DNA of 64,000 nt from Fagopyrum homotropicum (lineage: Eukaryota; Streptophyta; Magnoliopsida; Caryophyllales; Polygonaceae). Within the stretch, counting starts at the first letter, position 1. Each line of letters opens with the position of its first letter. The translations under genes and the position numbers were made by a program. Below the pieces are notes generated by a model. It was given only the letters and a program-made list of their open reading frames with translations, searched no databases and was not told the origin of the DNA. Shown here one piece after another: positions 43,855 through 56,673 of this stretch. The stretch spans positions 160,665,481 through 160,729,480 of the forward strand of contig BSWB01000001.1 of the NCBI GenBank assembly GCA_033239125.1. The letters are read 5' to 3'.

Positions 43855-44590
43855 GCCGTTCGGTATGCTTCATCAATCGAATGAATTGACTGGATGAGTT
43901 TCCATGTCGTTCAGTGGTGCTTTTTTGTGTTAAGTTACTCGACTGAATATACCTCTGGTAAAGTTGGTTCATAGCATAATCTCATTTAATAAATATAGTC
44001 CCCGTTCGGTATGCTTCATTTACGATTTTTCTCTGATTAAATCTTGACCAATATCACTAATAGACCTTATAGCATTATTGTTCTATTAAGTTGGTTCATA
44101 GCATAAGCTCATTTAATAAGCATCCCCTGGTAAACTGATAGTACAAGTCAATTACAGTGATAAAAAATAGAGAGGTACACAAAACAAAAGGAAATAGAAA
44201 ATAGATTATTTTGCGAAATTTTTTCTTAAATCTTTTACAAAATCACAAATTAAGTTAATAAATCTTTTTCAGTAAACCATAATTATTTTATAAAATATGG
44301 GTTTTGCTATCCCACATCGACTATTAAGAAAAAATGGGACTTTGAGAACTTGTATAAATAGACATCGAAGTTTTAAAGATTATACAAATCATAAATTTTT
44401 GGATCTTTTGGTGAAATCAAGTATAATTTTTATTCTTATTGGATTAATATTTGTGTGTGGGTCGGATTTGTGGGTCACAATGGATCGTCTCCCTATTAAA
44501 GTTTGTGGTGCTTTTTGTGTGTTAAGTTGCTCGACCGAATCGATTAAAAATTTCGGTTGAATGGATTGAATCATTCATTCGACACAATAG
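43855..44590. repeat. Rearranged MITE remnants (CCGTTCGGTATGCTTCAT)
   Basis: CCGTTCGGTATGCTTCAT occurs at about 43856 and 44003 in the same orientation. A second shared string, GTTAAGTT(A/G)CTCGAC(T/C)GAAT, occurs at about 43930 and 44520. GGGGGCCGTTCGGT resembles a PIF-type terminus, but I find no matching right end. Probably one MITE was duplicated and rearranged. TATCCCACATCGACTATTAA (from 44308) resembles a motif common in plant TRIM/LTR sequences. Confidence 0.4.
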
Positions 44591-44604
44591 GTTGAGTCGA
44601 GGTA

Positions 44605-45010
44605 AATTGATATTCGGGTTCTTCCTTCGATCCTTCTCCTATCCCATCCCAGCTTTGCCCCTCTCACAAATCCTCCGCCGCCGTCTTCTCCGCCATTCAC
44701 TCCGCCGCTTTCAATTGCTACTCCATTGAATCTATTGAAGCTCTTGTTGATGAAAACATCATATTAATTGAAGTCGCGCTTGGAGTTCTCGCCAGTCCAG
44801 GCGCAAATATCTTCTTGCCGAGACCAGACTATCCGAACTATGAATATAGAATTGAGTTAAGTAAGCTTGAAGTGGACAAAACTAGGAGATTAATCTTGAA
44901 TCTGTTGGAGCTCTTGCTTATGAAAACTGGGAGATTAACCTTGTAGTGTGGGTTATTGCAACGTTGATGGCGAATCTCTTCGCTACTCTCTATACTGACA
45001 GTGAATCTTG
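44605..45010 (+). pseudogene. Tyrosine/nicotianamine aminotransferase-like pseudogene fragment
   Basis: One open frame reads DPSPIPSQ (about 44628), then SAAVFSAIHSAAFNCYS, and later ALGVLASPGANIFLPRPDYP followed by LSKLEV (to about 44873). These match, in order, three N-terminal landmarks of plant TAT/SUR1-type PLP aminotransferases (DPSPFPSF, FNCYSPTVG, VLARPGANILLPRPGFP). The block expected between the last two is missing. It is replaced by IESIEALVDEN, a copy of a segment that normally lies further on and that recurs degenerate at about 44893. No start codon, PLP lysine or C-terminal half remains, so this is an old rearranged fragment. Confidence 0.62.
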
Positions 45011-46394
45011 AACGATTCCTACATCGCCGCTAAAGAAAATTATATACGACCATCGGAATCAGTTTAAATATGTCTTGTTATAATTGAAATGGTCTCACTA
45101 TTTGTTGTTTGTTTGTTGTACCATTTCTACCATCATTGCTAATAACAAATTCTCAATATTGTGTTTAAGTATTTTTCATCCAATATTTAGTTGCTCATCG
45201 TGCCTAATTCCATTTATGAAGGAGAATGTGAGAATCATTGATAGAAGAACTTCGATTTTAGGAATTTCCTTGTAATCGAAACAACTATAACAAAAAGTTT
45301 AAGAACTAAATTAATGCAAGAATTTTCTAACAAGTAATCAAAACAATTTGCTAATAGGTTACGAAGGAGCACACTCAAGATCCGAACATACGCAAGAAAA
45401 TTAGAAACTAAAGATAAAGAACACGAGTAAGAGGACTAAATTGTGGAGAAAATACAAACTCAAGCACATCATGTAATCTTTAGAACAAAATAGGTGTTAT
45501 TGGATAGATTATTAAAATTGTTAAGAAAAATTTAAATTTCTTTTACTTAGTAATGAACCAGGAAATGAGGCTTTTAATTTAATTAAAACTGTATGGCGCA
45601 TTCTCATTTGTGTGTTTTCGGTCAATGAGGGCGCTAATGTGGCGTATGCCTCTTCTACAGAGCTGTCAAAATAACGTCATTTTAATTAAAAAAATTAAAT
45701 AAGTAAAGTTAAGTGTTGACACTAATATTGTGCAGGACTCTTATGCCCTATTCTCCGCCATGACATCAATTTGATGACATGAAGAGACTTAGGAGCCTTG
45801 GGGCCTCCGTTGTGGAGGGTCTAAGTGCTTTGAGTATGTTATATGTTTGTAGCTCTCACCACCCTCTCATTAACTAGCCATCATATAACATACTTAAAGA
45901 GTGTCAAATTTAACTAGACTTGGACAAAATAACTCGAGATGCATGTTTAAATCCATTCGGTATCTAATAATGAAAAAAGAGAAAATTTAGCTAGTAGGGC
46001 AGTTTTTGTTTATTGGATACTAACTAGGCCCCTAGCTAATTTTAATATAAAAATAAAGATAAATTAAAAACAAAAGGCTGAATTATAGGAAGAAGTTATG
46101 GCAATTAACATAATCTCATTAATTGAAAACTGCCTTAATTCAAAAAACCTATTAAGGAAAAATGAAAACTGTATATAGAGATTTGCAGAATCTTTTCCAA
46201 ATCATATCAACGAAAACTAGATCCCAATAATTCAAAACAAAGCGTCTTCTTCCCACATCCATATCGTCTCCTATGATTTTCGTCAACCAACTTTCGCCCT
46301 CGCCGCCCATCAACCCAAAAACTTCAAAGATCATCGGCTTCTTCTTCGACTCTTCATCGTTTCTTATTCCCCCTACTTCGCACCTGAAAATAAT
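45011..46394. other. Intergenic; one unexplained minus-strand ORF
   Basis: No family was recognised. The minus-strand frame ending at 46152 starts after an acceptor-like TTTTCAG (about 46388-46394). It reads GGIRNDEESKKKPMIFEVFG and then LMGGEGESWLTKIIGDDMDV. Its composition is protein-like, so it could be an exon or transposon relic, but there is no support beyond that. Confidence 0.3.
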
Positions 46395-46740
46395 ATTTAT
46401 GTACACAATTTTGTACAATCATGTACATATCACATACACAAATTACAATGCACATACATATACACATAAACAAATAAAATGTAACTGGTCACCAAACAAA
46501 TATCTACATTAAACAAAATAGTTAACGTACATACTCAATGTGTACAATACTCTATCCAAAAATTATGTACATATTCATAAGCCATACATATATTAATTTA
46601 ATAACGTATCATCGAATGTGTACATACTACATGCGTACACATTATGTCATACAATATATGTAACACATATACATATTATTTATATGTTTCAAACACATAC
46701 ATATATTAATGTATCATCGAATGTGTACACAATGTTACTT
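46395..46740. repeat. Degenerate TGTACATA/CACATACA repeat region
   Basis: About 350 bases are dominated by short variants of GTACATAT, ACACATACA and ATGTACA, in both orientations. ATCGAATGTGTAC occurs twice (about 46611 and 46718). It is a diffuse, decayed simple-sequence region without coding potential. Confidence 0.6.
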
Positions 46741-48431
46741 TCTTCAACCTGATACCGTTAATTACAGACAGTCATCGTCTATCCAGAATATGGCTTACCA
46801 TTTACACAGTTAAAACACTACAAGTAAGGTGATTCATCATATATGTACATTAATTGTTTCCGATATAACGCTTTAATTTTAGATGAATGATTCGTCCGCC
46901 ATTGACGCATATAAAAAGCTTCGAAAATCCAGAAAATATATATACACACATAAGACTTACCGAATTACGAGTGTTGTGATGATGATGCAACCAAAACCAA
47001 AACCAAAATACAGATGCAGTAGAAGTTCACAAACGCACAAAGTTTTTCCCCGAAAATGGCGAAAACCTTTGTCCTCTGAATTCGTTGAAAATGGAGAACT
47101 GTATCTCGTAAAAAACAGATCCTAATTATGGATGATCGTGGCTGCTATTTTTTCTCAAACCGTTATTTCCTTTAATTTCAATAATTAATTTTGAAAATAA
47201 ATATGGTTTAATTGGAGAGAGAAAGATCATGGGATCTTTATTTTAGTTATTTTTAAATCTTTTATTTTAATATTCAAGGGGCCTAGTTTTTTAATGATAA
47301 CTCAAAACTACCTACTTTATACACAAGTATGCAAAATGTGTCTACTTAACCATTTTACCCATGAAAAAATTAGTGAACATTAGAGACTGATAATCTAAAA
47401 ATCTGTTGATTCTAAAATAGAAAATAACACGAATCTATCGTATTCTGAACTTGATTATATCGATTGATTGGACTTAAATGACCCATAAATCTGAAATGAT
47501 CCAATAACTTGAAGCATCCTGATTGAAATGATCTGCAAGTCCTAAGTACCCCTATCCGAAATGAGTATGATAAATTCATTGTTTTGTTTTTCATTTTTTC
47601 GCTACAGTAATTAACATATATATTTTATTAGAAAAATAGTGTGAAATTTCTAATGAAACCGGAAAACCTTGTTGACAAAAAATATATTTGAGATCGACTC
47701 AACAAACCAAATTTGACTAGATATAATTATAACCTAAACCGAATTATACTCGAATTAGTATGACCGAAACTAACTTGTGAATTTATTGCTCACCTAGCCA
47801 TTATAACACTCGGATCCGCTTGAAATTGAACTTGCCAAAAGGCCTCATCGCAAAATCCCGACTCTTGAGGCATCCATCTTGTAGTAGGTCTTTATTGCTC
47901 ACCTTGCCAATATAACATTCATATCGATCCAACTAACCCAAATAGTCATTATGCTCGATCCTATATAAAATAGTCCAAAATCGATATAGATAAACCCACT
48001 CCGGTCATTTGACACCTCTAAACATACTATATACACACTCTTTATAATATAACATTGAAAAAAGTATCTTGGTATGTTAAAGGGCATCTATCACATGGCC
48101 CAAACTAAGCAAATTGACCATTTTAAGGAAGTTAGAGTAGGGTCTTATTCTAAAGGCTCTCCTTCACACTTGCTTATACTTTAACGTGACAACATGATGC
48201 CCATTTGCCATTGGAGAATTGCAATCTTTATGGAATCTCTCACAAGATTATATATGTGGGGTGATGTTGGTGGCTCTTTAATCACCTTACAAAATCACAT
48301 CTTTTGTCACCTCATTTTGCCATACAATGATGGAAGGGACCCTTACCATATACTTCGCATGTCTTTGAGTTCCTCTATAAAACAATTTACCCAATAGTTT
48401 TTTGTTATAAAGTAATATTATATTACTATAT
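46741..48431. other. Intergenic without recognised gene
   Basis: Read on both strands; ORFs at 46883, 47412, 47899 and 48194 do not resemble known families. A CCAAAACCAAAACCAAAA run lies near 46989. Confidence 0.45.
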
Positions 48432-48439
48432 ATTCTGAT

Positions 48440-48974
48440 TAGGCATGTACAAATCCTGGCCGGTCCGTTCAGCCCGCCCGAAAAAAAACATGGGTATGTA
48501 TAGCTAGCTTCGCCCGTTCGGGTCCGGCCCGGCCTGCATGTAGTTTTTATACTTACAAGTTTTTTTTATATATGTATATATAATTTTTATTGTTTTGAGT
48601 GTCCCATACTTTAATTTTTCATTTGTTTTGAGTGTCACATACTCTAATTATAGCATGTAGTTTTTATACTTTAATTTTTCATTTGTTTTGAGTGTCACCT
48701 ACTATAATTCATTTTTGTGTGTTGATTGTTGTTAAGCTTGTTGACAGTGCATTATGTATAATTGGATTGAAAGTGTTTGTTAAATACATTATATTACTTG
48801 TTTTGAACGATAAATTTCGGAGAAAAAAAAAGCAAAATCAAGTACATACGGGCCATCCGGGCCGGACCGGCAGCCCGCCCGCTTTTTTTATATGGATGAA
48901 TATGAGCAGCGTTCGTGGCCCGCACAAGTTAGGCCGGGCCAGCCCGACCCGAACCCGATTTTGTAAATGGTCTA
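48440..48974. mobile_element. hAT-type MITE, GCCCG/CCGG-rich
   Basis: The left end reads TAGGCATGTACAAATCCTGG and the complement of the right end reads TAGACCATTTACAAAATCGG. Both subterminal zones are packed with GCCCG, CCGGCCCGG and GGGCC strings. The flanking octamers ATTCTGAT (48432-48439) and ATAGTGAT (48975-48982) match at six of eight positions, consistent with an aged 8-bp target duplication. The centre contains short repeats of TTTTGAGTGTC(C/A)C. The element is non-coding, 535 bp, and older than the hAT MITE at 42982. Confidence 0.68.
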
Positions 48975-48982
48975 ATAGTGAT

Positions 48983-50400
48983 GTAAAAGTTATTCAAAGC
49001 AAACTCGACTGAGGAATAGAATGCAAGGAGAATCACACTTACGATTGGATGGGCCCAGTTCTAATGCACGACTCACGATTGTTCTATAAATTACGATTTA
49101 ATACAATTATATTTGTATTTATAGTTTTCGGCCTCTCAGGGAACATGGTATAGTGGAATTCCTCAAAGCCAAGTAATAATGCCCTTTTTTCAATTTTTTA
49201 TATTATTCATAAATCTCATTATCATCGACCTAGAGAGCAAGCCGAATATGATGGAACATTACAAAATAATTTTCATTTTTAATATTATAATTTAGGAGTA
49301 TCTTTTTGTGAAAAGAGATATTTTAAGGGCGTTTTATGTAATTTAACCTTTTTGAAATTACAATGCCAAATTATATGTTTCTTGTTAGGCTTATCCATTA
49401 TCAGTATCTTCTTAAATTTACAACGTCCTTCTAATACAAAAATCTAACGTTCCTAATTATGTACAGCGAATCACAATCGAATCTTCTAATTTTCAAATCA
49501 ACGTCATTATTTCCATATTAATCATCTGATTTTGTGATTTCTTTCACATTCTCATCCTCATTCTTCCAACCAAATATCTTATTTCAAATATATTTTCCCA
49601 TTTTTTTATATTTTCACATTAATTATTTTTAATTAATAAATATATATATAAGCCTCGACAGTCGCCCAAAGGCTTACAGTTGCAGCAATCCACCACGGCT
49701 CTGTACGTCAAAGCAAAAGAATAAAAAGCAAAAGCTGCCAAAAAGAAATAGTATTCATTCATTCCCCACACAAAAGCGAGAGATCTCATAGAGAGTGATG
49801 GGGTGAGAGCTTGCGAACGAGACCAGCAATGGCGTCTCAACCTGCATGCACTTCAATGTCCAACGGTTTTGCTTTGTCGCTTCTGTGTTTTTGTTTTTTC
49901 TGGTGAGTTTTTTCACTCGGAAATTGATGTTGACTACTCTTCTCTTTTGTATTTCTCTAGCTAGTAGCAATTCGTGCTTTAGCTGTTGTCTCATTTTTAT
50001 TAGGTTTGATCAATTTCGTAATTTGTTGTCGCAAAATCGTGATTTGTTGCCTTTGCAAAATGATCTTGATTAGAATCTTCGAGAATGTGCTGCTGGAATG
50101 TGTTTCAATCCTTCATTCGTTTGTGAATTTCAGGATGTGTTAGTTCTATTCGGTTGCTGCTAGACAGATATATATAGATACTTCGTCAATTCTGTAGAAG
50201 TTACTTGGATTTGAAACTAGTCGTAGTATATGTACTCGGCATTATTGATTCTGCAATATTCTGAGTTGTTTGGCTACTTGCTTACACTACGCAGGTGTTA
50301 GCGTTGCGCAGATAATACAGGTAGTTGTGGAATTGAGGAGAAGATATCCTTTCATCAGGCTGCTTGTTCCTCCTATTTGGGGTAATTTGGGTTTACAGTT
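48983..50400 (+). other. Promoter and 5' untranslated region of the NET1 gene
   Basis: A TATA-like TATATATATA (about 49638-49650) precedes a CT/GA-rich leader (from about 49660). ACGCAG and ATACAG acceptor-like sites near 50295 and 50321 suggest one or more introns in the 5' untranslated region before the ATG at 50401. Exact transcript ends cannot be read from sequence alone. The ORF at 49846-50073 is not supported. Confidence 0.45.
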
Positions 50401-53400
50401 ATGGCAGCCCTGACAAAAGCGGAGTCAAAGCACATGTATTCATGGTGGTGGGATAGTCACATTAGCCCTAAGAATTCAAAATGGTTGCAGGAAAATCTTA
50501 CAGGTATATATGCTCATTCTCTTCTGTGTATGATCCGGTTACTCTCCTGCAATTTTTGTTTGCAAGGTTTAAAAAAAAATGCACTTATCACAGACTATGG
50601 ATTTCTTTGTCAGATTACGAGGCACAATATTCCACAACAAATTCAATATGATATAGTCTTCTATTATAAAACCATGATACTAGTTCAAATGGCATCAAGC
50701 TAAATATTTGATTAGATTTCATTTTAGTAAATTCATCCTAGTTTGGTTCTACTGTTAATAATTATAAGATGATGCATGAACTGATTATGTGTCTCCATGC
50801 TTGTTCTAGAGTTTCTTTCTTCTCTGTGGTTGCCTTTTGCGTCTCATACTGAATTCAATTAATAAGTGGCCAAAAGGCCGTTTCTGCGCTGTAATCAGCC
50901 AAGTGCACCTCTGGTGAGATACACACACAAGATCACACCATCCTAAAAACCAATTGACAACCGGAGTGAGTAACCCATGACCTTATATGATAGGCTCACA
51001 ACACCACGTCTTATCGATGTGGGACAACCCTATGGATCTCCTTATTCAATCCACTCTTGATTAGTATATATATAAACGTCGTACTGAAGTTTATGGTATG
51101 CAGTTCGCAACATTAATGGCAAATTGACAACTATGTCTTATGGCGTGTTACCGTTATGCAACATTCCTTTTTCATGAACCAAGTGTCAAATAATTGATTA
51201 CTTTTACTTCTACAACAAATTAATTTTAGCCACTGCATATCAAATTTACTAATCTTACCGTCAAGTCAATTCACATTCTTTATTAGAAAATTAGGCCATA
51301 TTCTTGATTCACTGTGTAAAATTGATTACTACATGCAGATATGGATACAAAAGTGAAACTAATGATCAAGCTCATTGAAGTAGATGAAGACTCTTTTGCA
51401 AGAAGGGCTGAGATGTATTACAAGAAGCGTCCTGAACTTATGAAATTAGTTGAAGAGTTCTACCGAGCATTTCGTGCCTTGGCTGAAAGATATGATCATG
51501 CAACTGGTGTAATAAAGCACGCTCATAAGACTATGGCTGAAGCATTTCCCAATCAAGTTCCTTCTATTGCTCCCGACGATGGATCTTTATGTTCTTCTAA
51601 TGATTCTCGCCCCTCTACACCGGAGACATCAGCTTCTGTACGAGCATTCTGTGACCCTGGGAATTTCCAATCTGGGGAAGAACTGAGTTTTTCCAATGCC
51701 AAAAAAGGCCTTTCATTTCATGATGCTGATGAGAAGGAAATACAAATACAGAAGAATGAAGTAAGCCCCCCAAACGCTCAAGTGTTTTCTGAGTCTGAGA
51801 GACTGGAAAGATCAGAGACTGGTATTCAGGAGCTTAAGGAAGTTCTTGCTAGGCTTGAAGTTGAAAAGCAAGCTGGATTGCTTGAGTATCAAGAAAACTT
51901 GAAAAGATTGTTGAACCTAGAATCCGACGTGTCATGTGCGCAAGAGGATTCAAAGGGACTCCATGAAAGAGCAAGCAAGGCAGAAGCTGAGGTCCAGAAT
52001 TTGAAGGATTCACTTGCCAAGCTAGAAGGAGAAAGAGAAGCTTGCCTTCATCAATACCAGCAATGTCTTGACAGGATATCTAACTTGGAGAGCAATGCTT
52101 CTCATGCTGAAATGGAGGCCCAGATTTTGAGGGAGGAGCTTGTTCAATTAAAAACAGATAAGGAAGCTGGCCTTGCTAAATACATGGAGTCACTGGAGAA
52201 GATTGCAAATATGGAGAACAAATTATTGCTAGCGGAAGGTAAAGCCACTGCGATAATTGAGAGAGCTTGTAATGCTGAAAAAGAAGTTGTCGCTTTAAGA
52301 GAAACTTTAGACAGAACAACTAAAGGAAAAAATGCTGCTGGTTTACAGTACCAACAATGTCTTGAGAAGATAGCGACTCTGGAGAGTGAAATTGCTCTTT
52401 CGCACGAAGAGGCGGCAAGGCTCAAGGATGAGATAGATCAAGGGGCTGCAAAGTTGAAGGGTGCTGAAGAACAGTATCATCTGTTAGAGAGATCAAACAA
52501 ATCCATGCAGTATGAATTGGAATCTGTTTCAAATAGACTGGGACAGCAGAATCAAGAACTTTCAGAAAAGCAGAAGGAAATGGGACGACTTTGGACCTGT
52601 GTTCAAGAAGAGCGCTTGCGGTTTGTGGAAGTTGAAGCTGCTTTCAGAGCACTGCAGGTCTTGCATTCTCAAACCGAGGATGAACTAAGATCTGTTGCTG
52701 CAGAGCTCCAGAAAAGGGTTCAAGTTTTGAAGGACATGGACATTCACAATCAGAGGTTACAGGATGAAGTCCAGAAGGTTAGGAATGAGAACAAATCCTT
52801 AAGTGAACTTAATTTATCTTCCGCTGCTTTGAAAGAGAATATGCAGGTAGAAAATAAGAAGCTTCAAGCAGAGCTGGAACTTCGTTTGGATGAAAGAAAT
52901 GGTCTTCTGCAAGATATTTACTGCTTGAAAGAGGAACTAAATGTTTTGAACAAGAAATACCAGACTTTCCTGTATCAGGTGGAGTTGTCGGGCTTGCAGC
53001 CAGAGAGCTTCGGCTCATCAGTTAAAAACTTGCAAGATGAGAATTCCAAGCTGAAAGAAAGCTGCCAAAAGATTGAAGATGAGATACCTCCCCTTTTAGA
53101 GAAGTTGGGTGCGATGGAGAAACTTGTTGAAAAGAAGGCTGTTTTGGAGCATTCTCTCTCTGAACTAAGTGCACAGTTGGAGGATGCTAGCGGAAGGGTC
53201 AAGACATTGGAGAAATCTTCTGAGTTGCTTATGGATGAGAAGTCCAATTTGAGTTCTAAGCTGGATTTATTGACCAAGAACTTGGAGAAACTCTCAAAAA
53301 GAAACACAGTACTGGAGAACTCTCTTCTTGATACAAAAGGTGAACTTGAATCACTGAAGGTATCATCAAAGAACTTGGAAGATTCATATCAGTTGCTTAC

Positions 53401-56400
53401 TGATGATAAATCCATCCTTCTTAACGAGAGATATGCATTAGAATCAAAGCTGGAAACTGCTCACCAGAGACTAGAGGAGTTGGGAAAAAGACATAAGGAA
53501 TTAGAGCGCAGTTACTCTGCTATAGAAGAAGAACGGGAATCTGCATTCAAACTGGTGGAGGATCTGCGTAATTCGTTGGCTGATGAAAAACATGGGCATG
53601 CAACTGAAAATAAGTTGAGAGATATGCAAATGGCTGAGATTGAGAACAAGATTCTTCTCCTCCAGGAGGCCGGTCAACGCACAAGGGGTCAACTCGATAA
53701 AGAACTAGATCAAGCTGCAAGTTCTGAGTTTGAGATTTGTATCTTGCGGAGTATTTTGCAGGATCTGAGTGACACAAATGTATCTTTGCTGAACAAATGC
53801 GACAAACTATTCGATACATCCAAACTCTCAGAGGAACTCATCGTAGAACTGGAACATGAGAATATTGAGCAACATGAGGAGGTGAAATTTCTGTCTGAAC
53901 AAGTCAAGGGACTGAGGATGGGGATGTTCCAGTTGTTGAAGGTGCTAGACGTTGATCTAGAACTTGCTTGCGAAGATGATTTTGATAAAGATCAAATGAT
54001 TCTACACCGCATACTCATAAAACTTGATGATACAAGAAACTCTCTCTGTAAAGCCTGGGATGAGAACGAGACACTGCTCATTGAGAAATCAGTTCTCGAG
54101 ACATCGCTTGGCCGACTTAGGCAGGAAATATCCGATTTGAAGGCAGTGATTACCACCCTCAGTCAGGAATTTAGCACTGGCAATGATCAGTTATCATATT
54201 TACAGAAGGATATGCACAAGCTTCTTCAAAGCCATGAGCAATTGATAATGACAGTCGATGAGGGAAACCACAAAGAAGAAGTACTTGTTACCGAAGTGGT
54301 AAACCTCAGGGCAAAGCTTCTAGAAATGCAAAGTGTCTGCCAGGATCTGAAGGAGGAAAATTGCAGAATCCTGGAGGAAAAGAGATCCTTGATGAAGACA
54401 GTTGCAGGTTTGGATGTGGAGAAAACCAAGCTAGAACATGATAACTCTTGCCTAGTTGTCAATATGGTTACTCTGGATACTCTCTCATTGACTTTGAAGA
54501 ACAGCGTTTTGGAGAGAACAGAGGTGATACAACAGTTGGCCCACGAAACACACAAGCTCGGTGATGACAACGATATGCTTGATGATGAGCTGAAAGAAGT
54601 AAAGGCAGCAAATAGTCAGTTGAGGCTTGAAATTGCGAGTAAGAAGGATCAGTTGTCTCAGAAAGAAACAGACTTTTCAGAAGCACTTGCAGTACAAGAT
54701 GACCAAGGGAAGCTGATAATGAAACTGTCAGAGCGGTATGATCAACAGCTCAAGGAGAGTGAATCCCTTAGAGAATCCATGCAAAAATCAAGTGTGGAAG
54801 TGTTTAGAATTCTCAAGAAACAAAAGGAAACTGATAGAACAGTGGAAGTTCTGCGATCAGAGCTGAAGAAGGCAAGAGTTGAAGCTGAGCTGTGGGAAAC
54901 CGTTGCTGGGACATTGTTCAGTGAGCTGCAGACGTCTTCTGTTCGTGAGGCCTTATTTAGAGAGAAGTTCTCTGAGCTTAGCCTAGAATATGTGTGCGTT
55001 GAAGGTGAAAATCATTCAGCAGGCTTGGAGGTTGTGGAGCTTAAGGAAAGAGTTGGGTCATTGGAAGGTGAAAATAGTCAAATAAAAGCTCAGTTGACCG
55101 GACATGTTCAAGCTTTGGCAACTTTGAGGGACTCTGTAGCATCTCTCGAGGCTGAAATTGAAAATGTGAATGACAAGGTATTTAATATCTAGATAGCAAC
55201 AATTGTACCTAATTTTGCCTGCTGTTTGGTCTTACTGTGAGTTTCAATTCTTAGTTTTGTGCAATCATTATTTTCTAATAATAATTAAAATAGTGATTTG
55301 AAAACATGCTTGCTATATTGGTTCAGTCACCTTAATTCCTGAAACTGACAACTCAAAATCTGGAAACTAGAAGCCGAATCAAACAAGTTTAGTTACATTT
55401 TGGTGGTGAAAACGTTTCCAACTGCCAAGTTCAGGTTGATTTTCTCATTGATTCTTAACTTTTCAATCAGCATTTGGATTTTGAATTTTATTCCTGCAGT
55501 CATACCATAGTATTTCATCAACTGATTATGGTTAGCAACTTAGCATATTTAACTTGTTCTCTAATGTCTATACAGGATTCTGCCAGTTCTCATGAACTGA
55601 GTAAAGATGAAGCTGTCACAACTCGAACATCAGATGAGATCACCGACTTGCTGATGAATATAGCCGCTAGGATCAGAGCAGTTGAAAGGAAGGTAATAGA
55701 AACAAAGAAACTCACTGAAGATAGAAGCCTCAAATTACTAAGATCTCACAGTAGCAGGTCACGCCGAGGGAATAGTGGTAGATCAAGTTGGCATATCCCA
55801 TCTAAATCCATAGATGAACAGCCAACAAACAGGAATCCCCGCCATAACTCCAAGCATCAGAAACCGACTTCTTCTTATGAAACTGGTGAGATTCTAATGA
55901 AAGACATCATGCTTGATCAGGCATCAGAAGCCTCATCACGTAGGAAGGACAGAAGAGGCCGATACAACAGCAGCGAAAATGATGATCAGATACTCGAGTT
56001 ATGGGAAACCATGAATCAATCAGGAAGCATTGACTTAACAGTTGGGAGAAGCCACCCCTCCTCAGATTCACAGCTCGAGAAAGAGCTGCAGATTGACAGG
56101 ATCACAGGACCCAGTGAAGTCTACAGCAATAAGAAGATTCTAGAAAGGCTTGGATCCGATATTCAAAAGCTAACCAACCTCCAAATCACAGTCCAAGACC
56201 TGAAACAGAAAATAGTGATCACGGAGAGCTCAAACCCGACAAAAGGAAAAGGGATTGAATATGTGCGCGTAAAAGAGCAGCTAGACGAAGCAGATAGTTC
56301 CATTACAAAGCTACTAAACGTCAACAGCAGATTGATGAAGAGCTTTGAGGAAGGCTCTCCTGGTCCATCCTCCATTGATTCCTCAGAGACTGGAGGGAGT

Positions 56401-56673
56401 GGAAGATTAAGGAAAGGAAAGGCATTTGAACGAGCAAGGAGGTGCTCGGAAAAGATGGGGAGGTTGCAGTTAGAAATTCAGAATATACAGTTCATGCTAG
56501 TGAAGCTTGATGGTAGTAACAAGAAAAGTAGAGCAAATGGAACTCGAGTAGCAGAACGAAATACAAGGATTCTTCTAAAAGATTACTTGTATGCTGGTAT
56601 TCGAACTCCGAGAAGAAGGAAGAAGGCTCATTTCTGTGGCTGTATAATTCCACCACTTACCAGTGGAGAGTGA
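50401..56673 (+). CDS. NET1: NETWORKED 1 (NET1/KIP1-like) actin-binding coiled-coil protein, 3 coding exons
   Basis: Coding exons 50401-50503, 51339-55177 and 55576-56673 join in phase to 1679 residues. The N-terminal NAB domain (about 10-92; YSWWWDSHISPKNSKWLQ, YYKKRPELMKLVEEFYRAFR, LAERYDHATG) is split by intron 1, as in other NET genes, and binds F-actin. Residues from about 150 to 1310 are long heptad coiled coils rich in Glu/Lys/Leu. The C-terminal exon carries the conserved NET1 tail (ELWETMNQSGSIDLTVG, GKAFERARRCSEKMGRLQLE, LLKDYLYAG, KKKAHFCGC). NET1 proteins link actin filaments to plasma membrane and plasmodesmata, notably in roots. Length matches the NET1A/NET1D group; the specific paralog is unresolved. 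Intron 1 carries an LTR-like fragment. Confidence 0.95.
50925..51080. mobile_element. LTR/TRIM-like fragment in NET1 intron 1
   Basis: CCATCCTAAAAACCAATTGA (50938-50957), AGTAACCCATGACCTTATAT (about 50970) and GATGTGGGACAA (about 51018) match a dispersed repeat also present at 39857-39930 and, reversed, at 21876-21950. The fragment lacks recognisable ends. It lies within the 835-base intron between the two NAB-domain exons, in which neither splice site appears disturbed. Confidence 0.5.

Noticed and set aside
46152..46418. 88-residue minus-strand ORF with protein-like composition after an acceptor-like site
   Set aside because: No family could be named and no partner exon was found; noted only as unexplained.
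53547..53819. Minus-strand ORFs inside the NET1 exon
   Set aside because: These are antisense shadows of the long coiled-coil coding exon with no family resemblance.
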